From UBA10427 sp003500135 (GTDB lineage: Bacteria; Bacteroidota; Bacteroidia; Cytophagales; Cyclobacteriaceae): a DNA stretch of 15,173 bases. The stretch spans positions 1 to 15,173 of the forward strand of contig CAWZYQ010000092.1 of the NCBI GenBank assembly GCA_963966275.1, in the 5' to 3' direction. The notes beneath the pieces were generated by a model. The model ran no database searches and was not told where the DNA came from. It worked only from the letters and a program-made list of their open reading frames with translations. A program made the translations under genes and the position numbers. Below, piece after piece: positions 7,025 to 14,225 of the stretch (the first letter of the stretch is position 1; the number at the start of each line of letters is the position of its first letter).

Positions 7025-7422
7025 GAATTGTTACCTGAAACCATCAATTCCATCACCGGTGTTTTACCATAAGGCCTGGTGCGGTAATAAATGGTTATTC
7101 GACGTATCGGTGATTCATTGTAAAACATGTCGTACACATCGCTTTCACGACCTGGAAGGATGTTCTTACGGATCCTGTAATCTTCTACGTGACCATTTTC
7201 GAAGTGAAAGCGAATATCTTCAATTGTTGCATCCATTTTTTGCAACAGCATTTTGAATTCACCAAATTTAACAGGTTCATCCAATTCAATGATCGCTCTA
7301 TGGTATTGCGCTTTAAGTTTGAACTTCGAAACAGCCTGATATTCTTTCAAATCCTGTGCTATTGCGAAAGTACTGAGAAACATTAAGCTGAAAAAAGTAT
7401 AAATTCCAATGAAGCGTTTCAT
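7021..7422 (-). CDS. Exported protein of unknown function
   Basis: The 133-residue protein begins with a clear signal peptide (basic MKR, hydrophobic core, cleavage expected after AIA near residue 22), giving a small periplasmic or secreted protein of about 110 residues. The mature part alternates hydrophobic and polar residues, suggesting a beta sandwich: IEDIRFHFENG, EDYRIRKNILPGRESDVYDM and IRRITIYYRTR. This layout (strand, 'G..R', 'D...', 'I..I...YR', then a final 'P.MEL' strand) resembles small exported beta-sandwich proteins such as those described by DUF2541, but I cannot confirm membership. It lies between the symporter (convergent, overlapping stops) and tRNA-Leu. No enzymatic motif is seen. 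Confidence 0.8.
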   Translation of the reverse strand: MKRFIGIYTFFSLMFLSTFAIAQDLKEYQAVSKFKLKAQYHRAIIELDEPVKFGEFKMLLQKMDATIEDIRFHFENGHVEDYRIRKNILPGRESDVYDMFYNESPIRRITIYYRTRPYGKTPVMELMVSGNNS

Positions 7423-7485
7423 GTAGATACGAATTAAAATAATAACGTATTTAAAGTAATGAAAAAAATTGATAATGGTTCAATC

Positions 7486-7523
7486 TTTCGACAAAAGAAC
7501 AACAATCGTCGATGTTTCGACAA
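7486..7523. repeat. Direct repeat pair TTTCGACAA upstream of the exported protein gene
   Basis: TTTCGACAA occurs at 7486-7494 and 7515-7523, 29 bp apart. The second copy overlaps a small inverted repeat, GTCGA-N4-TCGAC (7508-7521). The pair lies 64-101 bp upstream of the exported protein's start codon and could be a regulator-binding site; on the minus strand the copies overlap a loose TTG-N18-TTCTTTTG promoter-like pair. Confidence 0.35.
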
Positions 7524-7544
7524 TAACTTGAAATGAGTATCAAT

Positions 7545-7575
7545 AAAAAAACCAGCAGGTTGACCCTGCTGGTTT
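7545..7575 (-). terminator. Rho-independent terminator of tRNA-Leu
   Basis: On the minus strand AAACCAGCAGG (7575-7565), a 5-base loop and CCTGCTGGTTT (7559-7549) form a perfect 11-bp stem followed by a run of T to 7545. It begins within two bases of the mature tRNA 3' end. Confidence 0.92.
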
Positions 7576-7576
7576 G

Positions 7577-7658
7577 TGCGCATGAGAGGATTCGAACCTC
7601 CACACCCGAAGGCACTACCGCCTGAAGATAGCGTGTCTACCAATTTCACCACATGCGC
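7577..7658 (-). tRNA. tRNA-Leu (anticodon CAG)
   Basis: Read on the minus strand, GCGCATG (7658-7652) and CATGCGC (7584-7578) form a perfect 7-bp acceptor stem with discriminator A at 7577. The D-loop contains AATTGGTAGA, the anticodon arm is CTATC-TTCAGGC-GGTAG with anticodon CAG, the long variable arm has GCC-TTCG-GGT, and the T arm is GGAGG-TTCGAAT-CCTCT. The long variable arm and anticodon identify leucine. The CCA end is not encoded (the next bases are CAA) and must be added after transcription, as is common in Bacteroidota. Confidence 0.96.
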
Positions 7659-7678
7659 GTATCTTCCTGAATGATGGG

Positions 7679-7701
7679 CAAATTTATATATTTGATGACA
7701 A
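7679..7701 (-). promoter_or_regulatory. Promoter of tRNA-Leu
   Basis: TAAATTTG (minus strand, 7686-7679) is a perfect match to the Bacteroidota -7 consensus TAnnTTTG and would start transcription about 14 nt before the tRNA. A TTG lies at 7701-7699 with only 12 bases between, shorter than usual, and a T-rich stretch sits at the expected -33 position. Confidence 0.5.
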
Positions 7702-7770
7702 TAAAAAAATACCATTTACTCAATTAAAAAAGTCTATTCAACGAAAGTATTTTATTGTCTGCAGTACTGG

Positions 7771-8976
7771 TTATTTTTCTGAAGCAATAATTTTTTCAGT
7801 GTCCTCAGCAATTACCAATTCCTCATTTGTCGGTACCACCAGCACCTCTAATTTCGAATCCGGCTTGGTTATAATAGCTTCCTTTCCTCTCAGGCCTTCA
7901 TTTTTTTCATCATCAAAATCTAGGCCTAGAAATCCGAAGTTTTTACAAACTGAAGCACGTGTCCTATAACTATTCTCACCCACACCACCGGTAAATACAA
8001 TCAAATCCACCCCATTCATGGCTGCGGCATAAGAACCAATGTATTTAATAATTCGATAGTTGTACATGTCTAGTGCCAGCTGGGCACGTTCATTATTTTG
8101 GGAGGCCGCTTCTTCTATTTCGCGCATATCAGAAGAAACGCCAGATATGCCCAGCATGCCACTGTGTTTGTTGATTAGTGTGTTGGCTGCTTGTACGCCA
8201 ATCTCCTCTTTTTCAATAATAAAAGTAAGCACACCTAGGTCCAGGTCACCTGATCTTGTGCCCATGATCATTCCTTCTACGGGAGTGAGGCCCATTGATG
8301 TATCAACCGAATGGCCATGATCTATGGCAGCAATGGAAGCGCCATTCCCGAGGTGGCAGGTAATGATCTTGGATGAGTTAAAATCCCTGCCGGTTATTTC
8401 ACAAGCCCTTTTTGATACGTAGTAGTGGCTAGTTCCATGAAATCCATATCTCCTCAGGCCGTACTTCTGATAAAGGGTATAGGGAATGGCATACATATAA
8501 GCTTTTTGAGGCATAGACTGATGAAAAGCCGTGTCAAAAACAGCTATTTGTGGCACATTCGGAAGCAATTCTTCCATGGCATAAATTCCCTTGAGGTTAG
8601 GAGGGTTATGTAGTGGGGCCAGATCTGAGCACTTTTCAATTTCATTAACAACCTCATCTGTTATCAAAACACTGGAGCTGAAGGCTTCGCCACCGTGTAC
8701 TACACGATGCCCTACGGCATCTATTTCTTCCAGGGATATTAGGCTGCCGTGCTCATCGCTCACTAAAACCCCTAATACGTATTCAATACCGGCCTGATGA
8801 TCCACTATTTCGCCAACTAGTTTTGCCTTGTCACCATCATTTCGGGTATTCTTAAGGCTGGAGCCTGCCATCCCAATTTTATCAACAAGGCCTTTGGCCA
8901 ATACTTCTTTATTGGCCATGTCGAACAACTGATATTTAATGGAGCTACTTCCTGAATTAAGAACCAATATCTTCAT
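7771..8976 (-). CDS. ackA: Acetate kinase
   Basis: The 401-residue protein is a full-length acetate kinase, catalysing acetate + ATP = acetyl phosphate + ADP in the cytosol. Signature 1, VLNSGSSSIKY, lies at residues 5-15 with Asn7. Signature 2, DAVGHRVVHGG, spans 86-96 with Arg91. The catalytic Asp148 (VFDTAFHQ), His180, HLGNGAS (208-214), Arg241 (GTRSGDLD) and a C-terminal Glu (VPTNEEL, 385/386) are all present. Asn7, Arg91, Asp148 and Arg241 fall at the same numbers as in the well-studied Methanosarcina enzyme, so there are no indels in the core. It starts 13 bp after the hydroxyacyl-CoA dehydrogenase stop and is the last gene of the pta-hbd-ackA unit. I see no T-run terminator directly after it. 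Confidence 0.98.
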   Translation of the reverse strand: MKILVLNSGSSSIKYQLFDMANKEVLAKGLVDKIGMAGSSLKNTRNDGDKAKLVGEIVDHQAGIEYVLGVLVSDEHGSLISLEEIDAVGHRVVHGGEAFSSSVLITDEVVNEIEKCSDLAPLHNPPNLKGIYAMEELLPNVPQIAVFDTAFHQSMPQKAYMYAIPYTLYQKYGLRRYGFHGTSHYYVSKRACEITGRDFNSSKIITCHLGNGASIAAIDHGHSVDTSMGLTPVEGMIMGTRSGDLDLGVLTFIIEKEEIGVQAANTLINKHSGMLGISGVSSDMREIEEAASQNNERAQLALDMYNYRIIKYIGSYAAAMNGVDLIVFTGGVGENSYRTRASVCKNFGFLGLDFDDEKNEGLRGKEAIITKPDSKLEVLVVPTNEELVIAEDTEKIIASEK

Positions 8977-8989
8977 GTATGAATGTGCT

Positions 8990-9970
8990 TTAATCTAAGT
9001 TTTTATTTTTATTCCCCACTTCATCATAGCTGTAAAAGCCTCTTCCTGTATCCTTGCCCAATTGGTTTGCCCGTACCTTCTTTTTTAAGAGTGGTGAAGC
9101 TTTGTATTTCAGATCACCATACTCTTTGTACATGTTTTCAAGCCATCTGACAACTGTGTCGAGGCCAATTTTATCGGCAATTTCAAAAGGGCCTAAAGGA
9201 AAGCCGAAACCGAGTCGCATAGTAGCATCGATATCTTCCATTGAACCGACGCCCTCCATTAATATTTCACAAGCTTCATTAATAAGCGGGGCAATTAGAC
9301 GGGTGCTGATTACGCCTGGGGATTCAATGACCGGAACAACTTTTTTGTTGAACATTCTGGCGAACTTAATTACGCGTTGGTACGTATCTTCCGATGTGTA
9401 AAGTCCACGCGCTACTTCTACAACTTGAGACTGATCTGCAGGTGACAAAAAATGGAGGCTGACGCACCTTTCGGGACGTTCCAGCTCACTTGACAACTCG
9501 GTTATGACCAACGTGGTGGAATTTGTGGCAATGATGGTTTCCGGTCCCACATGGTCTTCAATACTTTTAAATATCCGCTTTCGGAGGTCAACGCTGCTTT
9601 CTCTGGTACGCGATTTTACAGACTCAATCACAATATCAGCTCCTTTCAGGTTGGTGTAGTCTGTTGTGCCGGTTATTCTTGACAGGATCGCCCTTTTTTC
9701 ACTCTTGGTCATGCCCCATCTCCCAATCATTCTGTCGAGGTCTCGTGAAATTTCATTGATTACCTGTTCAATGCGGTTATTTGATATTTCCAAAAAAACT
9801 ACCTCAAGGCCGGAGGAGCTTACCATTCTCGTGATTTCCTGGCCAAGTATACCGCAACCCACAATTCCTATTTTGCTAAAATTGTCGTTGGGTATAAAGT
9901 TTTTGTTTTTCGGCGTTATCTTTAAAGCATAATTCTGAATTGGTTCGACCGCTTCTTTCTTATCTGACAT
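8990..9970 (-). CDS. 3-hydroxyacyl-CoA dehydrogenase (3-hydroxybutyryl-CoA dehydrogenase-like)
   Basis: The 326-residue protein has a 3HCDH NAD-binding domain (residues ~32-212) and C-terminal helical domain (~215-316). After an unusual N-terminal extension of about 31 residues comes the Rossmann motif GCGILG (38-43). The catalytic dyad is His173 (LHFLSP) and Glu185 (QVVEV), 12 residues apart as in characterised enzymes. The position that is normally a Ser is Thr152 (TNSTTL), and that normally occupied by a substrate-binding Asn (SPGFxxNR) is Thr223 (SPGVISTR). The FGFPLGPFEIADKIGLD (255-271) and GRGFYSYD (309-316) motifs are typical. It would oxidise 3-hydroxyacyl-CoA to 3-oxoacyl-CoA with NAD+, or the reverse; chain length is unknown. 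It lies between pta (75 bp upstream) and ackA (13 bp downstream) on the same strand. Confidence 0.92.
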   Translation of the reverse strand: MSDKKEAVEPIQNYALKITPKNKNFIPNDNFSKIGIVGCGILGQEITRMVSSSGLEVVFLEISNNRIEQVINEISRDLDRMIGRWGMTKSEKRAILSRITGTTDYTNLKGADIVIESVKSRTRESSVDLRKRIFKSIEDHVGPETIIATNSTTLVITELSSELERPERCVSLHFLSPADQSQVVEVARGLYTSEDTYQRVIKFARMFNKKVVPVIESPGVISTRLIAPLINEACEILMEGVGSMEDIDATMRLGFGFPLGPFEIADKIGLDTVVRWLENMYKEYGDLKYKASPLLKKKVRANQLGKDTGRGFYSYDEVGNKNKNLD

Positions 9971-10045
9971 TTTATTTTTAGTTGTTCGATGTAAATTTAC
10001 TATCTGCCTGTTATTTTAATGTAGCAAGTATTACGTAAAACCGTA

Positions 10046-11062
10046 CTAAGACGTCATTTCCTTGTTCAATTGTGCCTGATTGGAAGTAATAGCCACCATG
10101 TTGATGATGTCTTCCATTGAGCATCCTCTTGATAGATCGTTTATTGGCGCAGCCATTCCTTGTAGTACCGGGCCTATCGCCTCGGCTCCTGCCAGCCTTT
10201 GTACAAGTTTATAGCCTATATTGCCAGCCTCAAGACTTGGGAACACCAGTACATTTGCATGGCCGGCAATACTACTGTCGGGAGCTTTACTGCTTCCTAT
10301 TGCCGGTACTAAAGCGGCATCTGCCTGAAGTTCTCCGTCAATGGCGAGTTGTGGGGCATTTATTTTAGCAATTTTAGTAGCTTCAGCTACTTTTTCTACA
10401 TGTTCGTGCTTTGCGCTTCCCCTGGTTGAGAAGCTCAACATGGCTACCTTAGGTTCTATTCCTGCGATGGCCCTGGCAGTACGTGCAGTGGCTATGGCTA
10501 TTTCGGCCAATTGCGCTGCATCAGGGTCGGGATGTACCGCACAATCAGCAAAAACAAGGATTCGGTGCTCACCCTGGTAGGTTTCGGGCAGGATCATGAC
10601 GAAAGCTCCTGAAACCACACTTATTCCCGGAATGGTTTTTACATATTGAAATGCCGGCCTCAACACATCTCCGGTGGCATTTTGTGCTCCGGCTACTTCG
10701 CCATCGGCGTCGCCATTTTTAATCATTATTGTGCTTAAGTAAAGAGGGTTTTGAAGTTGCTCTTTGGCAATTTCAGGGGTTACCCCTTTTTTACCACGAA
10801 GGCTGACCATCAGGTCGATATACTCTTGTTCTTTCCCTAGCTTTTGGGGATCGTAAATTTCTGCCTTTTCAACATGCTTTAACCCCCATGCCTCTGCCTG
10901 TTTTAAAATTTCATCCTGATTGCCTAATAATATGATATTGCTGATGTCTTCTTGTAAAAGGTAATCGGCAGCCTTCAGTGTTCGCTCTTCAAGCGATTCC
11001 GGCAAAATGATTTTATTCTGATATTGTTTGGCGCGACTTCGAATATCATGCATCAAGGACAT
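10046..11062 (-). CDS. pta: Phosphate acetyltransferase (short form)
   Basis: The 338-residue protein consists of the PTA_PTB catalytic domain alone, without the long N-terminal DRTGG/P-loop region of enterobacterial Pta. Typical motifs are NGDADGEVAGAQNATGDVLRP (116-136), FADCAVHPDP (171-180), MLSFSTRGSAKH (208-219) and DGELQADAAL (242-251). The catalytic region has Ser311-Arg312 and Asp318, with the same spacing as the active-site Ser-Arg-Asp of the Methanosarcina enzyme. It interconverts acetyl-CoA + phosphate and acetyl phosphate + CoA in the cytosol, feeding AckA. It is the first gene of the pta-hbd-ackA unit; the 136 bp upstream of it contains no convincing TAnnTTTG box. The ATG at 11062 is preferred; a second Met at residue 4 is possible. 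Confidence 0.97.
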   Translation of the reverse strand: MSLMHDIRSRAKQYQNKIILPESLEERTLKAADYLLQEDISNIILLGNQDEILKQAEAWGLKHVEKAEIYDPQKLGKEQEYIDLMVSLRGKKGVTPEIAKEQLQNPLYLSTIMIKNGDADGEVAGAQNATGDVLRPAFQYVKTIPGISVVSGAFVMILPETYQGEHRILVFADCAVHPDPDAAQLAEIAIATARTARAIAGIEPKVAMLSFSTRGSAKHEHVEKVAEATKIAKINAPQLAIDGELQADAALVPAIGSSKAPDSSIAGHANVLVFPSLEAGNIGYKLVQRLAGAEAIGPVLQGMAAPINDLSRGCSMEDIINMVAITSNQAQLNKEMTS

Positions 11063-11159
11063 ATTGTGATTTAGTTTTTGAGGTTAATAAATTAATCAAA
11101 ATTTGGCACAATTCTTAATTCTAATGCAATGTTGAACAGAAAATATTTCAGACATTACC

Positions 11160-11188
11160 AAATTAATAATTGCAGGGCGAATTAATTT
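11160..11188. repeat. Inverted repeat just downstream of the cyclase gene
   Basis: AAATTAAT (11160-11167), a 13-base spacer and ATTAATTT (11181-11188) form a perfect but A/T-only 8-bp stem 11 bp past the cyclase stop codon. No T run follows on the minus strand, so it is at best a weak terminator; it lies between the cyclase gene and pta. Confidence 0.3.
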
Positions 11189-11198
11189 ATGACGGAAA

Positions 11199-13193
11199 TC
11201 AGAACAACCCTGATATTCCCTTCTTTTCAAGCAAGTGATTGATTTTTTCGACAAAATGGTTGTCTTTTTTGGCGCGGTCCCATAGGGGATGCATGAAAAG
11301 ATAAAGGAAGGCCGTGCTACCCTGAATTTCCTTTTCTATTTCTTCTGCTGCATCTTTGAAACGTTCCATGCCAGCATAAATGATAGCATAATCAATATGA
11401 AGTGATATTTCGGGTTCCAGCAACTCCCTTTCATTCATTTTTTTCAACACTTCTTCCGCTTTATCCATTTGCCCGGTAGCCCCGTAAATATGGCCCAGTG
11501 TGGTCCAGCCTTTCAGTGGGTGGCCTGTTTCGGATTGATATTGATGTAAAACGTCAATTGCTTTTTCCACTTCGCCCGTTAAATAATAGGTCCAGCCCAT
11601 ACCTTCAAGGGCCGATCTGAAATCCGGATCATCATGTAATATATCTTCATAAATTTTCCGGGCTTCGAAGTACATTCTTTTAAACAGGTGATATGTGCCA
11701 TTGTAGCTTCTGATGGGCAGCGACATAGGATCTAGTTCGATAGCCTGGTCCAGATGGCCCTGAGCTTCGCCCATGTTGCCGACTACAAGAAGATACATAG
11801 CGTAGTACAAATGTACCTCTGCTGAGCCAGGTGCAAGGTCGAGCGCTATTCGAAAATGTTGGTAGGCAGTATCCAGGTTATTGGTGAAATACACTTGACA
11901 CATTGCATATACCAGGTGACTGCCGTAATGGTTTTCATCCAATTCCATGGATTTTTGGGCATATTCCATGCTTTTTGGGTAGGCTATATCGCGGATCAAT
12001 TGGCCGGTTACACCAAAATACCCATATACATAGGCAATTCCCGAGTAGGCCGGGGCATAATCCGGTTGAGTTTCTATGGCTTGCTGGTAATATTTTATCG
12101 CCAGCTTTAATTGATCAGGGGTAAACTTATTGGCGTGGTATTGTGCCTTCAGATATAGCTTATAAGCATCTATATTTTTGGTTTGATGATCGTTTTTAGT
12201 CCTTAAATCAATTTGAGATCTCGACAGGCCATCTCTGAATTGTCGGCCCGATAGGGTATCGCGTAATTTGGCAACTATGGCTTCGCTGATATTGTCCTGA
12301 AGCTCAAATATGTCATCGAGGTTTCCGTTAAAATTTTCAGACCAGAAGTGATAACCATCCTGTGTATTGATCAACTGAGCGGTCACCCGTACCCTTTTAC
12401 CCGATCGCCTGACGCTTCCTTCCAAAATTGTATTTACATTCAACATCTGACCTATTTCCCTTACATCCATGTTTTTGTTTTTAAAAACAAAGGAGGAGGT
12501 TCGCGATGTTACATTTATTTCTTTCACTTTAGTCAGTACATGGATCACCTCTTCGGTAATGCCATCAGAAAAATATTCGTTTTCAGGATCGTTGCTTAGG
12601 TTTAAAAACGGTAATACGGCAATGCTTTTATACGACAGGTCGGTTTTTCCTTCGAGCTCTTTTCGATTAGGAATTTTCAATCCGCTTTTGTGAATGGCAT
12701 AAACTTCGATCGGTCTTTTTACATTTTTCAGCATAAATTGTCCTAGCGGAACAGTTAAGAAATCCCTATGATTTTTAATGTCATCGTACAATTTATCGGA
12801 AATCAATACACTACCGGCCACAGAAAGCGACTCAATCCTGGAAGCCACATTAACCCCATCACCATATATGCCCTCTGCGTCCTGTACAATATCCCCTGCG
12901 TGTAACCCAATACGAAGCGGGACCGGGTCATCGGCCACCATTTTTTGCTGAACATTTACAGCAGCCATCACAGCCTGAATAGAGCTGTTGAATATAGACA
13001 TCGTGCCATCGCCGTAAAACTGCAATACCTCACCACCATGCTTTTTGATTTCTTCCAAAAGGACCGCTCTGTGCCGATCCCTCATAGTTTTTGCCAGGAA
13101 CTCATTTTCCTGCATCATGGAGGTGAAGCCTACGATATCGGCAAACATTATTGCCGCAAGTTTTCTTTTTGGTTGTACTATTGAAAGGGACAT
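11199..13193 (-). CDS. Class III adenylate/guanylate cyclase with TolB-like domain and TPR repeats
   Basis: The 664-residue soluble protein has three parts. Residues ~10-170 are a class III cyclase catalytic domain: FADIVGFTS carries the first metal Asp19, FYGDGTMSIF the second metal Asp62, and IYGDGVNVASRIES gives Asp112, Asn115 and Arg119 (transition-state Asn/Arg). The Lys that normally reads the adenine base is Gln58 (EVLQFYGDG). Residues ~189-310 (KSIAVLPFLNLS...) match the TolB N-terminal/FlgO-like domain frequently coupled to such cyclases. Residues ~341-650 are TPR-like helices, with clear units such as LAIKYYQQAIETQPDYAPAY (364-383) and EARKIYEDILHDDPDFRSAL (510-529). No signal peptide or membrane helix is seen. 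It probably makes cAMP or another cyclic nucleotide in response to protein contacts, but the nucleotide is uncertain. Confidence 0.93.
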   Translation of the reverse strand: MSLSIVQPKRKLAAIMFADIVGFTSMMQENEFLAKTMRDRHRAVLLEEIKKHGGEVLQFYGDGTMSIFNSSIQAVMAAVNVQQKMVADDPVPLRIGLHAGDIVQDAEGIYGDGVNVASRIESLSVAGSVLISDKLYDDIKNHRDFLTVPLGQFMLKNVKRPIEVYAIHKSGLKIPNRKELEGKTDLSYKSIAVLPFLNLSNDPENEYFSDGITEEVIHVLTKVKEINVTSRTSSFVFKNKNMDVREIGQMLNVNTILEGSVRRSGKRVRVTAQLINTQDGYHFWSENFNGNLDDIFELQDNISEAIVAKLRDTLSGRQFRDGLSRSQIDLRTKNDHQTKNIDAYKLYLKAQYHANKFTPDQLKLAIKYYQQAIETQPDYAPAYSGIAYVYGYFGVTGQLIRDIAYPKSMEYAQKSMELDENHYGSHLVYAMCQVYFTNNLDTAYQHFRIALDLAPGSAEVHLYYAMYLLVVGNMGEAQGHLDQAIELDPMSLPIRSYNGTYHLFKRMYFEARKIYEDILHDDPDFRSALEGMGWTYYLTGEVEKAIDVLHQYQSETGHPLKGWTTLGHIYGATGQMDKAEEVLKKMNERELLEPEISLHIDYAIIYAGMERFKDAAEEIEKEIQGSTAFLYLFMHPLWDRAKKDNHFVEKINHLLEKKGISGLF

Positions 13194-13214
13194 TACAAAG
13201 GGTCAGGGTGTTTT

Positions 13215-13245
13215 CAAATTGATTGTTGTTATATTTTAAAATCAA
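13215..13245 (-). promoter_or_regulatory. Candidate promoter for the cyclase gene
   Basis: On the minus strand TTG (13245-13243), a 20-base spacer and TCAATTTG (13222-13215) match the Bacteroidota -33/-7 pattern with one mismatch. It would start transcription about 15 nt before the ATG. It lies in the 223-bp region shared with the divergent HAD phosphatase gene, in which I see no clear promoter for the latter. Confidence 0.4.
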
Positions 13246-13416
13246 CTTTTAATAACGCAAATATCTAACTATCAGTTCAGACATTGGTCAAATAGATCGA
13301 AAAAAGTACACAAGCGGAAATATATCGGTTTGATCTGATACAGGCCCAAAGCAGCCAGAATTTCTGATAATTGGAACGATATATATGTATCTTGTGGGTC
13401 AAATGACAAGTACAAT

Positions 13417-14094
13417 ATGTTGAGTAAAACTACGCGATCTGGGTTTGAGCCCGAGGCCATCATTTTCGATATGGATGGTTTGTTAATAGATTCGGAGCGG
13501 CCTAATAAAAAAGCATGGAAGGGAGCCGCCGCCGAGATGGGGCATTATCTAAGTGATGAGATGTACCATAGCTTCATAGGTCGTGGCACTGATGAATGTG
13601 AGAGGGAACTTAAAAAGGAATTTGGTGAAAGCTTTTCACTTGAAGAACACCGGAATATCAGAAGGGATATCCACAAAGAGGTTACGATACACGGAATTCG
13701 TTATTTATCTGGAGTGGTTGCCCTTGTATCCTGGCTTTACGAGAAGAACATTCCTATGGCATTGGCTACTTCCAGCTTCAGAAAAGAGGTGCCAAGGCGT
13801 GTAGGAGAGCTATTGCCTTATTTGATCACCTATTCAGGCAGGGAAGATGCAGCACACGGCAAACCCGAACCTGATTTATATCTGGTCACATCGGAGAAAA
13901 TGAATATTGATCCCGCTCGAATTCTCGTGCTGGAAGACTCTAACCCGGGTGTTGAAGCTGCCTACCGGGCAGGTATGAAAGTGATTATGGTACCTGACAT
14001 GCTCACGCCGACCCTGCAGAGTGAGCAGTACAGTTTGTTTATAGCGGAAAATCTGGTGGAAGTACGAAATTGGCTCAGGCAAAGAATAAAATAG
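13417..14094 (+). CDS. HAD-superfamily phosphatase (beta-phosphoglucomutase/YniC-like)
   Basis: The 225-residue protein is a HAD hydrolase with a helical cap after motif I. Motif I is IIFDMDGLLIDSE (15-27), with nucleophile Asp18 and acid/base Asp20. Motif II is ALATSS (115-120, Ser119), motif III is the Lys in GKPEPDLY (Lys149), and motif IV is VLEDSNPGVEAA (171-182, Glu173/Asp174). All catalytic residues are present. The GLLIDSE variant and cap size are those of CbbY/beta-phosphoglucomutase-like and sugar-phosphate phosphatases, so a small phosphorylated metabolite is the likely substrate; which one cannot be told. No alternative ATG exists before motif I, which fixes the start. It is divergent from the cyclase gene and followed by the exported protein on the same strand after 131 bp. 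Confidence 0.92.
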   Translation: MLSKTTRSGFEPEAIIFDMDGLLIDSERPNKKAWKGAAAEMGHYLSDEMYHSFIGRGTDECERELKKEFGESFSLEEHRNIRRDIHKEVTIHGIRYLSGVVALVSWLYEKNIPMALATSSFRKEVPRRVGELLPYLITYSGREDAAHGKPEPDLYLVTSEKMNIDPARILVLEDSNPGVEAAYRAGMKVIMVPDMLTPTLQSEQYSLFIAENLVEVRNWLRQRIK

Positions 14095-14225
14095 TCTGAA
14101 TTAACATCTTTTAACATCGACAAATATCCTAATTGGATTTTTAAACGTAATATTCGATGTAATCAAACACCGCAGGCATATTATAGTTTGCAGATTAATT
14201 AAGTTCTGTACCATCATAGTTTTTA

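Noticed and set aside
7577..7658. tRNA-Leu as a possible integration site for a mobile element.
   Set aside because: No duplicated tRNA 3' end, integrase or foreign-looking block is seen; a terminator directly follows the tRNA and housekeeping genes flank it.
7434..7715. A 93-codon minus-strand ORF containing VVKLVDTLSSGGSAFGCGGSNP.
   Set aside because: This is the familiar spurious translation of a tRNA-Leu gene; the tRNA explains the sequence.
13439..13456. A T-arm-like sequence (GGGTTTGAGCCC) at the start of the HAD phosphatase gene, suggesting a tRNA remnant or attachment site.
   Set aside because: The stem has a mismatch, no other tRNA arm or acceptor stem is present, and the codons encode a plausible N-terminal strand of the phosphatase.
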